This document shows positions 34,653 to 47,323 of a stretch of DNA of 64,000 bases, piece after piece; the first letter of the stretch is position 1, and every line of letters begins with the position of its first letter. Source of the stretch: Chionoecetes opilio (lineage: Eukaryota > Arthropoda > Malacostraca > Decapoda > Majidae). The position numbers were made by a program, and so were the translations under genes. The stretch lies in contig JACEEZ010009345.1 in NCBI GenBank assembly GCA_016584305.1, positions 743,217 through 807,216 of the forward strand. The letters run 5' to 3'. Under the pieces are notes generated by a model. It saw only the letters and a list, made by a program, of their open reading frames with translations, did no database searches and was not told where the DNA came from.

Positions 34653-35130
34653 CGACGCATATTTTGTACCCCAGCCAAATATCCCGCATTCCCACAGGTC
34701 CCCAAGCTTGTTTTGTGGGAGAGGGGGAGTATGGGCAAACACTAGAATAATACCGGACTTATTTCCGAAACTACGGTAAAACTGCACAACAACAACTCCA
34801 ACCAGGCACCTCAGACTTTGTAGAGGCAGTGTAGTATAAAAAGGCCTGACCGCACACTGAAACCTTTGCAGATATGAAGTACAGTTTAAGTGTACTATAG
34901 GCTGCTGTAATGTCATTCAGATAACCTTGGAGCAGTGCTTATGCAGTTTAACCGAAACTACTTATGAAGAAAATTTTACACTGAAGTCCTATTCGGAAGC
35001 ACTTTACTGAGCAGACTACTTAAGTGTATCTTTCAATAGTGCTCAGTCCTCACAGTAAAGTATTTTCGTGAAAACTTAAGTAAAGCATAAAAGAATGAAA
35101 ACGGATTAGGGCAAAAGAATTTAAGGTATA
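34653..35130. other. R4 and R5 fragments, no gene
   Basis: 34665-34760 continues the R4 repeat interrupted at 31507. 34842-34915 is an R5 fragment. The rest shows no coding signature. Confidence 0.5.
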
Positions 35131-35783
35131 CAGGGAGGTCCCGAAGATACGAGCAGTTAGGTTCCACCTGGCATACTCATAAAGCGAAATTTCGTATAAC
35201 GAAACACATAACTAATGGTAAAATATAGGTTTGGTTCCAGGACTCCATCAATTAAAAAATAAAAAATAAAATTTCAAGCTAAAATAAACTATAGCAAACA
35301 CAACAAACACACAGCGTCTATATTACCCACACTGTACTACCTATTCTGTAGAAAAAGCATTCTGAAAGAGAAAATAGCACACAAAATAACGTAACTGCAC
35401 ATTAATTAAACATAAAACATGCATAACAAGCAAAAAAGACGTAATGTAGGGGACGCCGTGTGATACAAGAGAAGGTAGTGTAGTGGTCCCAAGGTTGGGG
35501 CCGCACACCTGCTAATTACCCTTAAAGGTCAGGCCGCGCCAAATGCTTAATTACCCTTCAGGTCACGCCTTGCTAGGGGTGACCTCACTGGGGTCAACCA
35601 AATCCCCCTTTGTCCAGCCCGGGAGTGGTAGGGCGCACATTTTGAACTTGATAATTTTACTCACCCCAGTTTGAATGTCGTATCATTGGATTTTCGATCT
35701 CGTATATTGAAAATACCCTAATTTACACATCTCGTATCATCGGATTCTCGTATACCGAATGCTCGTATAACGGGACCTCCCTG
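35131..35783. mobile_element. Pogo/Tigger-like MITE
   Basis: Ends CAGGGAGGTCCCGAAGATAC and, inward from the right, CAGGGAGGTCCCGTTATACG, with TA on both sides (35129-35130, 35784-35785). CAG-initial ends with a CGTATAACG-type subterminal word resemble Tigger/pogo. Non-coding. Confidence 0.8.
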
Positions 35784-36099
35784 TATGTGCAGTTTAAACC
35801 AATACACAATCGGTGGTTTTAAGTATCCTGAACGATTCGTTCTCATCATTAGGAGTATTTCTAACCCCTACAACAGCTGTCGGAAATTAAAAGTAACACA
35901 AGGGGGGTCCTGGGGGGCGAACCCCCCCCACCGTGAGGTTAGGTTGCCCAGTATCAATGCCCAGGTTAGGTTAGTTAACTAGCTGGGTGACTGGGGGGGC
36001 AGTCCCCCAGTTAGGTCAGGAGAGTACTGGTCTATAGGGAGTATTGGTTGAAACTGCATATTTAGTGAGATGAAACTGGTATTATTTCGGAACAAATTA
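35784..36099 (+). repeat. Dispersed repeat R2, diverged copy
   Basis: GTGCAGTTTAAACCAATACA through CAGTCCCCCAGTTAGGTCAG, colinear with 5150-5450. The two copies share the GTTAGGTTAGTTAACTAGC block and flanking G/C runs. Confidence 0.6.
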
Positions 36100-38720
36100 C
36101 CGTATTTGCAGGCGCATAAGACGCACTTTTTTCCCTTAAAAAGGAATGCAAAGTTCACCCTGGGTCTAATGCGGCCATATTAGCGCATGAGAGGTCGGGC
36201 AGAAAATGCAGAACAGCCGGTGGTGTATTACTAAAGGGGTCTGGAGTTATCTGTGTTGAGCAGTAGTCCACTGAGCACAAATTAGTAACTGTGTTATCAA
36301 CAGTAATGCATAATACTAAGAAAAGGTTGGAGTTTAAGAGAAAACAAGAGCTGGGGCAACAAGATAGCGATTGTTGCTGCCAAGATGGCCGTGTCAGATG
36401 TAAACATCATCCACACCCCGCTGCTGCTCTCCATTGTAAAACGTCTGATATCTCAGGTCTGCCGCTTCACCTGGGATACTTCACTCGGCGACGCCACCAG
36501 CGCACCCACCATGGGTCATTACCGCTCAGAGTCATCCCCGCACCCATGAAAAAGACAAACATCCCGCATATTAGATGTAGCCTTAACCCGCATTCGACTC
36601 GGGCCACACAAGTTGACACAACAGTTGGAAGGAGATGATAGAAGGGAGGCAGAAAATGGTGATGTAATTTTCGCTGGACTGAATATTGTTAATAAGTGGA
36701 ATAGTGAATCAAAGAGCGTGTTAAAGTTTTTTTTTAGTTTGAGCGGTGAGAGGAAGGTGTAGTATCTTGGGGAGTCTGTCTATACACACAAGGATGGAGA
36801 AAGGGCGTCGTGGCTTTGTAGTTTATTTGACAGTGAGTCATTGTACAACGTGGGGATAAGAGGTGCGCGGCGTGTGTGTCTATGTGTGTCCTGTGGCTGA
36901 CTGAATTACCTGGCTGGTGTTGCAGTTGTGTCAGCTAGGACAAGTCAGGTCAGCATCAGGTCACCCACTAATCCTGTTCCCAGACAGGGGGGGTGGCCTA
37001 AGCCGATGCAGGTGTGTGTGTGAGTTTGTGTTGGCGCCGCTACAGTGGTAAGCAAGGTGGGATAGGAGACAACATAGGCCTTTGTACCACCTCGACCCCT
37101 CAATCCTCACCCCTGTACCTCTACGGATAAGGAAACTGTATGAAAGAGTGCTAGTAAAAAGGCTGCAACGGTAGATGTAGATGGGACAAAAGTCTTCCAC
37201 ACGGTGCACTAAGACCAAGACCCATCACGGCGCCACATCGTCCACCTCAAGGCCGAATCACACCATACCATCATGGTGACACGGCACCGTCTCATCACAT
37301 CCGTTAGAATTTCTTACATTCAAACAAATAGACGTGTTACACTTAACGGTGTGCCGCCATCACGGCTCCAATACACCACTGTCCTGTCACATAACGGTTT
37401 CTGGGGAAGAATATTTTAACGTAATGAGACTGTGCCGTGCTGATAATTATCATTTTCTCAAGGCTTTATGTACCCAAAACAGTGTCTTTTAGAGTTCAAC
37501 TCCTCTTCTTCATCCACCAGAAGTGCTATTAATGCAAATTTCTTCAACCATAGCCTCTGAGGCACCATGTCTGCTTAGAGGGTGAGCAGGAACTGCCAAA
37601 AATGACAGAACCGTGACATAGTGTGAATACAAGGCACGGCTGACGGAACGCTGCCGTGATTTCAGAGTGTGAACCAGCCTTCACCTGTACCTTCCTGAAG
37701 AAGACTAATCAACCCTCGTGACTGTGATAGATTCATAGGTGTAAACCAGGGCAAATATCGTCGATCCCGACAACGGTGCCCTTCAACAATTACAACAATA
37801 ACACGAGGTAGAGATGGCTACCTTACAGACAGTGTTACCTAAATATCTTCGTAAATATTTGTTATTGGGCAACCACCGATTTCTAGACCGAAACTTAGTC
37901 CTCCTGAATAGTTTTGATGTGTTTTGAATTAATCTGGCTCTCATTTTTGTCGGACATTAATGTTTGTTTACATGTGTGTGCGGGGAGGGGGGCAACCTGC
38001 CCCTCCAGGTCCGCCCCGCAAACATTGCTACGTTTCACACTGCCATATTATTGGTAATATTCGTTTTTTCTCTATCATCTGTTACTAAACCAAACCCCAC
38101 CTCTAACCTAACCTAATATGATTTAACCTAACTTAACTTTCTGGCTGAAATAACTAGATTTTTGGTACTACGTGTAATTCCATTATTATTCAATTGCGTC
38201 GTGGGAAATTTGGCTCAAAATACTCATAATGAAGAAAGCTACACGATGATGTAGGTAAGAGTTCTAGGACTATTGAAAGCCCACTACCAAAATAATACCA
38301 ATATCTATACTTCAAATATTCCACAAAGTCTAAACACATAGCAGGAAAGCAACAAAGGCATACCTACAACATTAGATCTAAGCTATATGTCATAGGTAGC
38401 AAAATATTAGAATATCAATTCGTGGGGGCATCCTGCAATATATTATGACCGATTTTGATTATCCTGTCATTCATTTCCTTTACATTTTAACTAGTATAAT
38501 TTTTCATTCACATTCATTGCACTGTGAATATTGTATTTAGGTACATGCTCATAATCATTTGCTTTCCCCTACAAATCCTTTTTTTTTTTTTAAGAACTTT
38601 TGATAAATTTTTGATTTTTTTTTCCCTCAAAAACACCAATATTTTATTTTTTCTAAAAACCTTGTAAAATAGGGGTGCGTATCTTATGCGGAGGTGCATC
38701 TTATTCGCCGGCAAATACGG
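36100..38720. mobile_element. 2.6-kb TA-flanked TIR element
   Basis: Left CCGTATTTGCAGGCGCATAA, right (inward) CCGTATTTGCCGGCGAATAA, TA on each side (36098-36099, 38721-38722). This is a Tc1/mariner-superfamily-type end. A transposase is not recognisable: frames at 36291-36638 and 38514-38774 have no catalytic motif. It contains a smaller MITE at 37239-37677 and CCTAACC words near 38110. Confidence 0.65.
37239..37677. mobile_element. MITE with AAGGC-TCACAC ends
   Basis: Left AAGGCCGAATCACACCATAC and, inward from the right, AAGGCTGGTTCACACTCTGA. Flanks CACCTC/CACCTG hint at a short duplication. Non-coding, within the 2.6-kb element. Confidence 0.5.
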
Positions 38721-38724
38721 TATA

Positions 38725-39219
38725 GAGTCCTTTCCCGCCCTTATTAGTGCTTTTTTTTCTCTCTGGACCTTCACAGATCCCTTCAGATACCTCTTAAAAA
38801 CGTAATTATTTAAGTGGGGGAGAGATGCCCCGTTAAACCCCGCCCCCCCTAAACGATTGCTGGACCCCTCAAAAATATAATATGGTTAATATTACAAATC
38901 TAACCTACTATAACCTAACCTAACCTTACTAAATGACCTCCTATCGAGACCCCTCAAAAATAATTACTAACCTAACCTAAACTGGTAAAATTCTAGTTCT
39001 TTCCTGCCCTTAGTTCTCGCTAGGAGGTTATTGGTAAGGCTAGGTAAGGTCATAGTGAGGTTTGGTTAGTAATATTATTTTGGGGGGTCCCAGGGGGGGT
39101 CATTTAAGGGGGAGGGGGGATTGAAATGTCCGTCTCTCCCCCATTATATAATTATGTTTTATAGGTATCTGAAGGTCTGGAGGAAAAAAAAAGCCACTAA
39201 GAAAGGGGTGAAAGGACTC
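38725..39219. mobile_element. MITE M2, copy 2
   Basis: GAGTCCTTTCCCGCCCTTAT left and GGGGTGAAAGGACTC right, TA on both sides (38723-38724, 39220-39221). Directly abuts the TA duplication of the 2.6-kb element, so TATA separates the two. Confidence 0.75.
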
Positions 39220-39307
39220 TAGAATTTACTTTTAGAATACTTTTGAACCCCATATCAAGAAAAAAAGAAAATGTATTGATAATTTTAACATCTTAATACC
39301 ATAAATG

Positions 39308-39941
39308 GCGGCATACAAGTCGACTCTTTGAGCCTGAAAAAATCTCTCCAAAACTAGGGGTCGACTTATATGGCTAGGATATAATGCGAACCTTTACCAC
39401 CGAGTGGCAAACAAGTGGATCAGCGCTACTAACAATCGCTGGTTACCACTTACCGTAACTCCAGCAGGTTTCCACAAATATTTCCAACTAAAACCTGTGT
39501 TCAGTGAACTTACTTAACATATTTAACACACAGATTAATATATAAATAAAAAAATAATAAAAAAAATTCAGTTTATATCAACATAAAACCATAGGCTGTT
39601 TCCAACAGCTGATACACAGATTGTAAACACTGACCGGAATGCCACTGAACCGAAGCGGCCAGTCAGACAACTACAATATGCAGCACTTCCAGAGCAGTCC
39701 AAGGTCGCTCTCCAACTGTCTGGCTGCTCGCCGAGCGCCAGCGCTGTCCGCCCAACTCATCGTAGTACCTCACACTCTAACAATACAACCGGTTATTCTG
39801 ATCTCCAAATATATTGTGACCATACACTACAGGGGTAAAGACTTTCTAAGTTTTGTAAGTTTTTGGGGGCCGAATTATATGGCAAGTATAGGCCTAACCC
39901 GTAATCTTGAGCTAATAATCTTGAGGTCGACTTGTACGCCT
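39308..39941. mobile_element. Possible MITE, GGCATACAAGTCGAC ends
   Basis: GGCGGCATACAAGTCGAC near the left and GTCGACTTGTACGCC near the right are inverse, and GTCGACTTATAT recurs inside. No duplication identified. A 156-codon frame overlapping its right half has no recognised domain. 39942-40995 contains an inverted R-type word shared with 37850-37950 and 59800-59870, and no gene. Confidence 0.35.
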
Positions 39942-41383
39942 GGTCGATTCTACGCCACAATTTACAGTAACTATGGCAATGCGAAGTGTAGCAAGGTTTT
40001 CGGGGCGGGGCGGGCACACCCCACACCTGTAGCTAAACAAACATTGATTTCTGACAAAAAAGAGTGCCAGGTTAATTCAAAACACATCAAAACCATTCAG
40101 GAAAATTAAGTTTCGGCCTCGAAATTGGTGGTTGTCCAATAGTGAAAATTTACCGAAACTTTAAATTCAAATAATTGTCAGTAATACCGCATAGATATTC
40201 AAAGTTTATACGTTAACAACGTAAATGGAAGTTAATATGAACTTTGAGGTATAAGAAATGTGATTTGTTTACACTTGGCCATCGACATCCTAGACCTAGA
40301 GACAGAGCTATAAGATGTTAGAGACTGTATGCACCTATACTGTATATTATACACACCATACTGTATACAGATTTTTTGGGAAAATTTACAATATGACTGT
40401 TGCTAGATTTTCAGACAAGTTTGATTTTTTTTTGTTCAATATATATATGATGCTTTACCAAATGGAGATAGTTTTTTTTCTGTGCAAACATCTAAAACGT
40501 TTTTTTTGCAATTCGAAAAGGTGATAACAATTATTTATGAATACACTGTTTAGAAGTTTTGACTGGAAAAAAACACTTATCTCCATTTGCAAAAGTTTCA
40601 AATAATAACCTAATAAAACCCTCACACTAACCTAACCTAGGTAATCCTCAACCAAAGAAGTTTGCCTCAACCTAACTTAAAGTAATCGTCCAGACCATTT
40701 CATCATTCCTGATTATATGTAGTTAGAGTATAGCCATTATCGAGTGTATCAACAATATGTTGTCACTTTTTGCATCCAGTCAGCCGTTTTTTAATAATAC
40801 GCAATCAAAATCTGTAAATTCCCCGAGCTTCGAAAACGCTGCTGGCAACTGGCAGACGATGCGCCACGGCTCGGTGACATCAGCCCAGGCGCTTCCTCCC
40901 TCCCGCACTCATAGAAATACATGTAAACCTAGGCAATAAACAGAACTTGAAGAAATTTGGGTGTTTCTGATTGATTTTTTTTGCGATATGGTATAAGGCC
41001 TCTTCCATTTGTGCCCAAGTTCCAGGAACCAGTTCTTTCAGTTCAGGGTTGGGTTCAGTTCCTGGTTCTGGGTTCGCGTGTCACAAATGGAACGCAAAAA
41101 ACTTGTTTTTTGTTTAAAAACAAACTCAGCTGGCGAGGCAAGAGGAAGGGGCGTTTTCTCCTGTCTTGTGTAGGGCTGTGCTCGCATTATACGATGATTC
41201 TGATGATAAACAGAAATAAATTATGTACCAGCAACATCCACTGCTGGCATCTTTGGCATAAATTACGTGTTACAGTACCAAATTCAGTATAATAGCGATA
41301 GTTTAATATCGCCTTGTCAGTGGGTGAATGGGTGGCTTTGGGTAGACAAGTAGCACAAATACTTTTAGAAGACGTACAACATA

Positions 41384-42705
41384 CGAGGCAGAACCCAAAA
41401 TAAAACAGAATTCTGTCATATAATTGTATTCAGATATTTTTACATGTTTACACTTTTATCACCTTCAAAGTATTCTCCATGTGAAGCAATGCACCGGTCC
41501 AGACGTGTTTTCCACTGTACAAAACATTTCTGGAACTCTTGCAAAGATATGCCTTTTAACAACTCCGTCGTTTTCTTCTTAACCTCTTCCACGTCTGCAA
41601 AACGTTTTCCTTTGAAGACTTTCTTCATTTGGGGGAACAAAAAGAAATCGCAGGGAGCAAGATCGGGTGAATAGGGAGGGTGGGTAAGTGGGGTCATGCC
41701 ATTTTTGGTGAGAAACTGTCTCACACTCAAGGCGGTGTGCGCTGGCGCATTGTAGTGATGAAATCACCACTCTCCCCTTTGCCACAGGTCGGGAGGTTTT
41801 CGTCTCACTGCGTCTCGCAAACGCTTCAGAACTGCCAAGTAAAAAGTCTGGTTAACAGTTTGACCAGGAGGAACAAATTCTTTGTGGACAATTCCTCTCG
41901 CACCGAAGAAACAAATCAACATAGTCTTGACATTGGACTTCACTTGACGTGCTTTTTTGGGTCGTGGTGACGTTGGATGCTTCCATTGACTTGACTGCTG
42001 TTTCGTTTCCAGGTCATAGCCGTAGCACTAGCTTTTGTCACCAGTGATGACCTTCGAAAAAAGGTATGGATCAACTTCCAACTGTTCTTTCAGTTCACGA
42101 CACGTATTCATTCGTGACTGCTTTTGATCGTCCGTGAGCAACCGAGGCACCAATTTCGCTGCAACTCTGTTCATCCCCAATTCCTCATTCAAAATTCGTT
42201 GGCAGGAGCTCCAGGTCACACCAGTCAAATCAACAAGTTCGTCAATTGATCGGTGACGATCCTCCAAGATCAGTTCATGAATTTTCGTGATGTTTTCATC
42301 CGTTCGGGAGGTTGACGGTCGCTCTGAACGAGGTTGGTTTTCCAGCAACAATTGACCATTCCTAAAGCATGCAAACCACTCGTAAACTTGTGTTTTGCTC
42401 ATGGCAGCATCCTTGTAAGCTGTTTGAAGCATGATAACTGTTTTGGCTGCCGTTTTCCCCAGCAAAAAACAGAATTTCACGGCAGCACGCTGCTCCTTCC
42501 TTTCATCCATCGTAAAAATAGACGAAAAGGCGCGAAGTACTTCAAAACAAAGGCGAACCACGGGGCTGTACGTCTTCCCGCGATGATGCCAGTTAGCAGA
42601 CTGATGCCTGAGGGTTGCCTCACGCAGCATCTAGCGGCGGAAACCTGAACTACTACGGGTTTGTCCCACAGAAAACTATTCCGGTTACTTATGGGTTCCC
42701 CCTCG
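41384..42705 (-). mobile_element. Mariner transposon, inactive
   Basis: 1.3-kb element with inverted ends CGAGGCAGAACCCA (left) and, inward from the right, CGAGGGGGAACCCATAAGTA, bracketed by TA (41382-41383 and 42706-42707). It encodes a mariner-type transposase on the minus strand. It lies inside the longer T1 unit. Confidence 0.9.
41440..42510 (-). pseudogene. Mariner transposase with two in-frame stops
   Basis: Translation from ATG at 42510 begins MDERKEQRAAVKFC and runs about 356 codons in one frame, the normal mariner length (about 345). The N-terminal helix-turn-helix part (KTQVYEWFACFRNG, then DLTGVTWSSCQRIL) is well kept. The first catalytic Asp survives in ITGDKS, but the next codon is TAG (42028-42030) where mariners usually have Trp. 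A second stop, TGA, is at 41764-41766. The usual HHDNAPAH motif reads HHYNAPAH (Tyr codon 41752-41754), so the second catalytic Asp is lost. The third lies in PYSPDLAPCDFFLFP and is intact. The protein would cut and paste the element at TA sites; this copy cannot. Few indels suggest moderate age. Confidence 0.92.
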
Positions 42706-42832
42706 TATGTGCATAAGGAGGCCGTGTGAAGTTGTACTGTGCAGACAGCGCGTAAATAGAAGCGAGCAATTATCTTGTTACCCTTTGAATAACAATGCGT
42801 CATAACTACGGTAGCTGAGATAGCCGTAAAAA

Positions 42833-43726
42833 GTGGACAAGGACTGCGCGGTGATTTTCTGAGACACACACGTTTTTCCTTGCCTAAAATTAATGGGGGG
42901 TTTTCTTCAGATGGAGATTATTTTGTTTTCCGGAAACCTAACAGTTTTTTTTTGTGATTTTCATGGCTAATATTTAGAACATGACTGTCTGGATATAAGT
43001 ATTTTTCACCTTTCTACAGGTCTGGACGAGTGTGAAAGTAACAATGAAATGACCTCCTAGGGGAGCTCCGCTCCCCTCGACTCCCCCGCCGAGATTATTA
43101 ACCTAACCAGTAAATATCCAGATGAACACTGAACTCACTTTGGTGGACGAAACTATTTTTTTTGGGTGTTTTTTATTGTTTTAATGAATCTGCTAACTGT
43201 TCCTGTTGCAATTTTTGTTTTTTTGTTTTTTTGTTAAAATACAAAAAAAGAAAATTTAACCTAAACCGAACCTAACCTTTACCTAACCTAACCCAATCCA
43301 TACCTAAACCTAACTTAACCTTTACCTGACAAAAAAAAAAAAAAAAAAAAACCTTTAGGTAAGGTTAGGTACCTATCTACCTACCTAAAAAAAGAAAAAA
43401 AAAGAAAAAAAAAAAGAATATTACAACAGAAACGGTTAGCAGATTCATTCAAAACACATCAAAACACAGCAGAAAAAAATAGTTTCGTCCTCCAAAGAGA
43501 GTTCGGTGTTCATCTAGATATTTACCACCTAACCTCTTAAAGGATGGGTGGGGCTCTGGACGGGGAGGGTGTGCTTGTATGCAATATTAGACAACTGGCA
43601 TTTCTACAATATGTATATAAGTTTTGAAGATTACGCGGAAGTGGATTAATACTAGTACACATTATACTGAGGAAAACAAAATTTAGAAAACTTAAGTGGT
43701 AGCAGTTCTCGTGCAGTTCTCGTCCA
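42833..43726. mobile_element. MITE M1, long copy
   Basis: Left TGGACAAGGACTGCGCGGTG, right GTGCAGTTCTCGTCCA. It starts 126 bp beyond the mariner. Inside, 43111-43524 is a foldback (TCCAGATGAACACTGAACTC and its inverse) with CCTAACC, CCTTTACC and poly-A/T at the centre. Confidence 0.7.
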
Positions 43727-44393
43727 TTATAACAGAGTTATTTTGATTTTGTGCCCCATATTATTGATTGTTACCATGTGAATTTAGCTTGTGTTGATAT
43801 TATATCTACTGCAATAGCTCGAAATGGGAACTGTAAATAGGCCAAAGGTTTAATTTAACTACATGCCTATACTAGGTATTTTATCAAAAGAACTGCATGT
43901 TCTTCTCCAATACAATTATTGGTAAGTCTTACAGAACAACGCCTCAGTAAGATTTACAAGACTAACCAACCAATATCTCCTTAACTAAGCAATGCACTTG
44001 TAATCTTACCTTGGAAATGGGTTCAGGGTGCCTCCAAGCCTCTCGGAAATTACTTGAATTAGTGGAGATATGTATAAGTTGACCATAATAAATTAATGAA
44101 AAGTTAGGCCAATAATCTGTCATTGATGCCTCCTTCTACCCTGCACAGGCGCACACGCCATCGGAGCCAATTTCCAACTCTATTAATGTAACCTTAAATC
44201 TATCCTACAATCATGCTTGTGGTGAGGCATACATTTCTAACTAAAACAAACCTAAGCTTAACGATATAAGTATTTATATTAACATACTTTGACCCTACAA
44301 CATAACCCTCCTAACTTTATGAAAAGATTAACTCGCCTTATTGATGTCACTGGTGGCGGCTACTGGCGAGGTAAGACGGCGGGAAGGGAAAAG
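43727..44393. other. No gene recognised
   Basis: A/T-rich sequence inside T1 with no motif-bearing frame. Confidence 0.4.
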
Positions 44394-44642
44394 GGCTTGT
44401 ACCAAGAGTCATGATGGCGGTCGAGCGACGAACGACCGACGAAGGATACCATGAGAAGGATATTTTTTAGAACGAAGAGCAACGACGACGGTCGGCACGA
44501 AGACACGGGAGTACCCGTGTCTTCGACCGTGACCTACGACCGTCGTCGTTGCTCTTCGTTCCAAAAAATATCCCTTTTATGGTACCCTTCGTCGGTCATT
44601 CGTCGTTCGACCACCATCATGACTTTTGGTACAAGCCAAGGC
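44389..44642. mobile_element. Hairpin MITE, 125-bp stem
   Basis: GGCTTGTACCAAGAGTCATG on the left pairs with CATGACTTTTGGTACAAGCC on the right. The stem continues to a loop of a few bases at ACGGGAGTACCCGT (about 44512). AAG lies outside each end. A 78-codon frame over it is an artefact. Confidence 0.8.
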
Positions 44643-46912
44643 GCCCTCAGTCTTTCTAATCAGTTATTACTTAATTATTTTCACTAGTAAATTAACACGT
44701 TTTTCTTTTTATAGCAAGAATAATACTAAAAAAAATTAAGTCATTTTTTTCTTATTACTGATCATTAGTTTCATAATATAATTTTATCATTAATTAAATT
44801 TATAGTCTACATATCTTTTACTTCTTTATTTTATGTTCCTTTATAGTTCACACACTTCCTTATAGGGTGATGGAGGGTTTGCTAATCATGACCTGAACTG
44901 ACCTGACCCCCCTGAGGACTGTGGGCAGGTGAAACAGGTGTGATGTAGTTGATTGGTCGCTTTTATTAGTGAAAATACATATAGGGGAAAATTATGTAGC
45001 GTGCGACAGCAAGGGATATCTCAAGTCACGCGCCGGAGCCAGTGACAAGCGACTACGTGTGAACGCACTTGTAGACTTCCATTGCCTTTGCAGTCGCGCT
45101 TCTGGAGACGCGCGACTGAAATCGCCTCGTGTAAACAGGGTCTAACAGTCCCGGCCATTCGAACCCACCATGATATAAAGTTTCTTGCCATCAAAATAGA
45201 AAAAAATTGAGGTATATTTGGTTCCAAATACTTATAAAAAATAATAATCCTTAAATCAACATAGGGCAGAAACTACAGTATTTAATAAATAAATCTTAAA
45301 TACTTTCTCATGTATTAGATTCTGAATGAAAATGCATTCTATTGGATAATTAATTGAATTGCTTGAAAAAAAAGGAATTGCAATTTCATGGAAAATTAAT
45401 ATATAACTTAAATAATCATGCAGCGTTATGAAAGAAATTATGAGAATACCCTTTCTTCAATCAACACTAATAATGCCTACAGACTGTTGGATCTGAGGTG
45501 TTGGAATACTTCCAATTTGGAACATTTGCATTATTTTGCTTTCTTAATATACGTTAACTATTTGAATTGGCTGTCGAGAGTTACCATTTGTGGGAGAAAA
45601 ATTCATAGGAAAAGAAGCAAATTTGACCTGTAGTATAGTTAAGTAGGAAGACATTTAAGGCAATATCCAGCAATCCGGCCAGATATTTCAAGAAAGACCC
45701 GATAGCCGGATACCAGACAGTACAAAACAGGCCGGATAGCAACCCGATATCTGGTACATCCCTACTTCTAAGTTGCAGCACGGCGGAGCTATGATGTTGG
45801 GAAGAGGTGATATTTTTGGCCCGCCAGGCGCACCTGTTCGTGAGGGTACAGTTGACCGGGGACTGAGTCTCCATCTCGCCCTGTGCCACCACAGGCAGCT
45901 TCCTCAATGCATGCAGAGAAGGGGCTATCATTCACAGCACGTCATTCCATCACCGTGGACAGCTGTGCTGTGGGAGGTGGAGTGAAACGTAAGGCAAGGA
46001 CTGCCGTCACCTACCGGACACAATAATTATGCCACAAAAGTATAAATATTGGCGGGACAGCATAGGGCGGGAATTACCGTCACCCGAGGTTTATGGGTTA
46101 ATGGTAAAAAGAACACTTAGCACTAAGTAAAAACATACTACAGTACCAAATACAGCACAAAGAAAAACACCACAGTACCATATGCATTGCACAGTACTGT
46201 ATTATGTACTTTGTATTATATTATATTATTGTATTATGTATGTTATTTATAAAACCTTAACATATAAATTACCAGTGGATTAATATGAAAAAACTGATTG
46301 TGGGAATAACATTTAATTAATATCAATATTAAATGCAATTATATATATTATTGGAATTCTAAAATAATTTTTAATACTAACCAAAACTTTGCTCTTCTGG
46401 CAGGTAACTTGGTGACCTTACTCGAGCAGCTGGGCTTCTGCCATGCTAAGATGGGTGGACTAAGGCATCATTGATATCCTTAAGTCCTAGGTCACTGTCC
46501 ACATGAGTACCTATAAATAAAATATTAATCTTAACAAAACTAACAATTTTGCTCTGGTTATGTAATGGCCACTAGTAACAGCTTTAAAATATTAGCAGAT
46601 GGGTCCTCGAGTTTTTAGAAAAGAAGTGCTCAAATCACAGATAATTTCATTAAGGGGCATATTTTAACATCATGCTGAGGAACTTGTCCAGAATGAACAG
46701 TTTGTGCATAGTATAGTTATATTGGTTTTCCTAACATGCAGAAATTCAAGATGTGTTACTTTAACCATACATTTCACGCAGAAGTCTAAATTTTCCGACA
46801 CTGCTTCAAGTTCAAATAACAAGAGAAAAAAGAAAAAGGAGAACGACACGTATGGGCAATAAGGTTGCACCGAGATAATGACAAACAGAAACACAGAGGA
46901 AATGGCTAGGAG
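44643..46912. other. No confirmed gene; minor signals
   Basis: A/T-rich. 45655-45770 ends in CTGGTACATCCCTAC, resembling a transposon terminus. At 46374-46403 a TACTAAC branch-like word and GCTCTTCTGGCAG acceptor precede a 22-codon frame (NLVTLLEQLGFCHAKMGG...) that stops at 46474. This could be a terminal exon but nothing supports it further. Confidence 0.3.
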
Positions 46913-46918
46913 TAAAAG

Positions 46919-47203
46919 TGGACAAGGACTGCGCGGTCATTTTCTGAGACACCGGTTAATAATAATAATAATAATAATAATTTTATTATCGCCCTGAGGA
47001 ATACAGACAAAAAAACAAAAACAATAACAAGACAAGGAGTTAACTTGAGTACTCTAGAGAAAAAAATGAAGAAAAAAAAATTTCCCTTGTCTAAAATTAG
47101 TGGTTACGTGGAAGTGGATTAATACTGCACAGTATATTGAGCAAAAAATATTATTAAAAACGTAAGTGGTAACGGCGGTAGCGACCGCGCAGTTCTCGTC
47201 CAT
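46919..47203. mobile_element. MITE M1, short copy
   Basis: Left TGGACAAGGACTGCGCGGTC, right GACCGCGCAGTTCTCGTCCA, both perfect over at least 16 bp apart from one or two changes. Interior with AAT microsatellite (46958-46980) and A-rich sequence. Confidence 0.8.
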
Positions 47204-47213
47204 TATAACCGGG

Positions 47214-47323
47214 TAGGAGTTAGGGAGCATCTCTCGTCCACTTTAAAATTACGTTTTAGAGGTATCTGTGAAGGTCTGGAGGAAAAAAGACCACTAATAA
47301 GGACCTTTCTCTGCCATTTTGGC
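47214..47323. mobile_element. MITE M2, right-end fragment
   Basis: GCATCTCTCGTCCACTTTAA, GTGAAGGTCTGGAGGAAAAA and CTAATAAGGACC match the right arm of M2. Confidence 0.6.

Noticed and set aside
39639..40109. 156-codon plus-strand frame
   Set aside because: No recognised domain, overlaps a probable MITE end and has no splice or family support.
44451..44687. 78-codon frame
   Set aside because: It spans the two arms of a hairpin MITE, so the sequence is self-complementary DNA.
45130..45190. tRNA or SINE B-box (GGTTCGAAT on minus strand near 45160)
   Set aside because: No matching A box, no cloverleaf and no repeated copies in the window.
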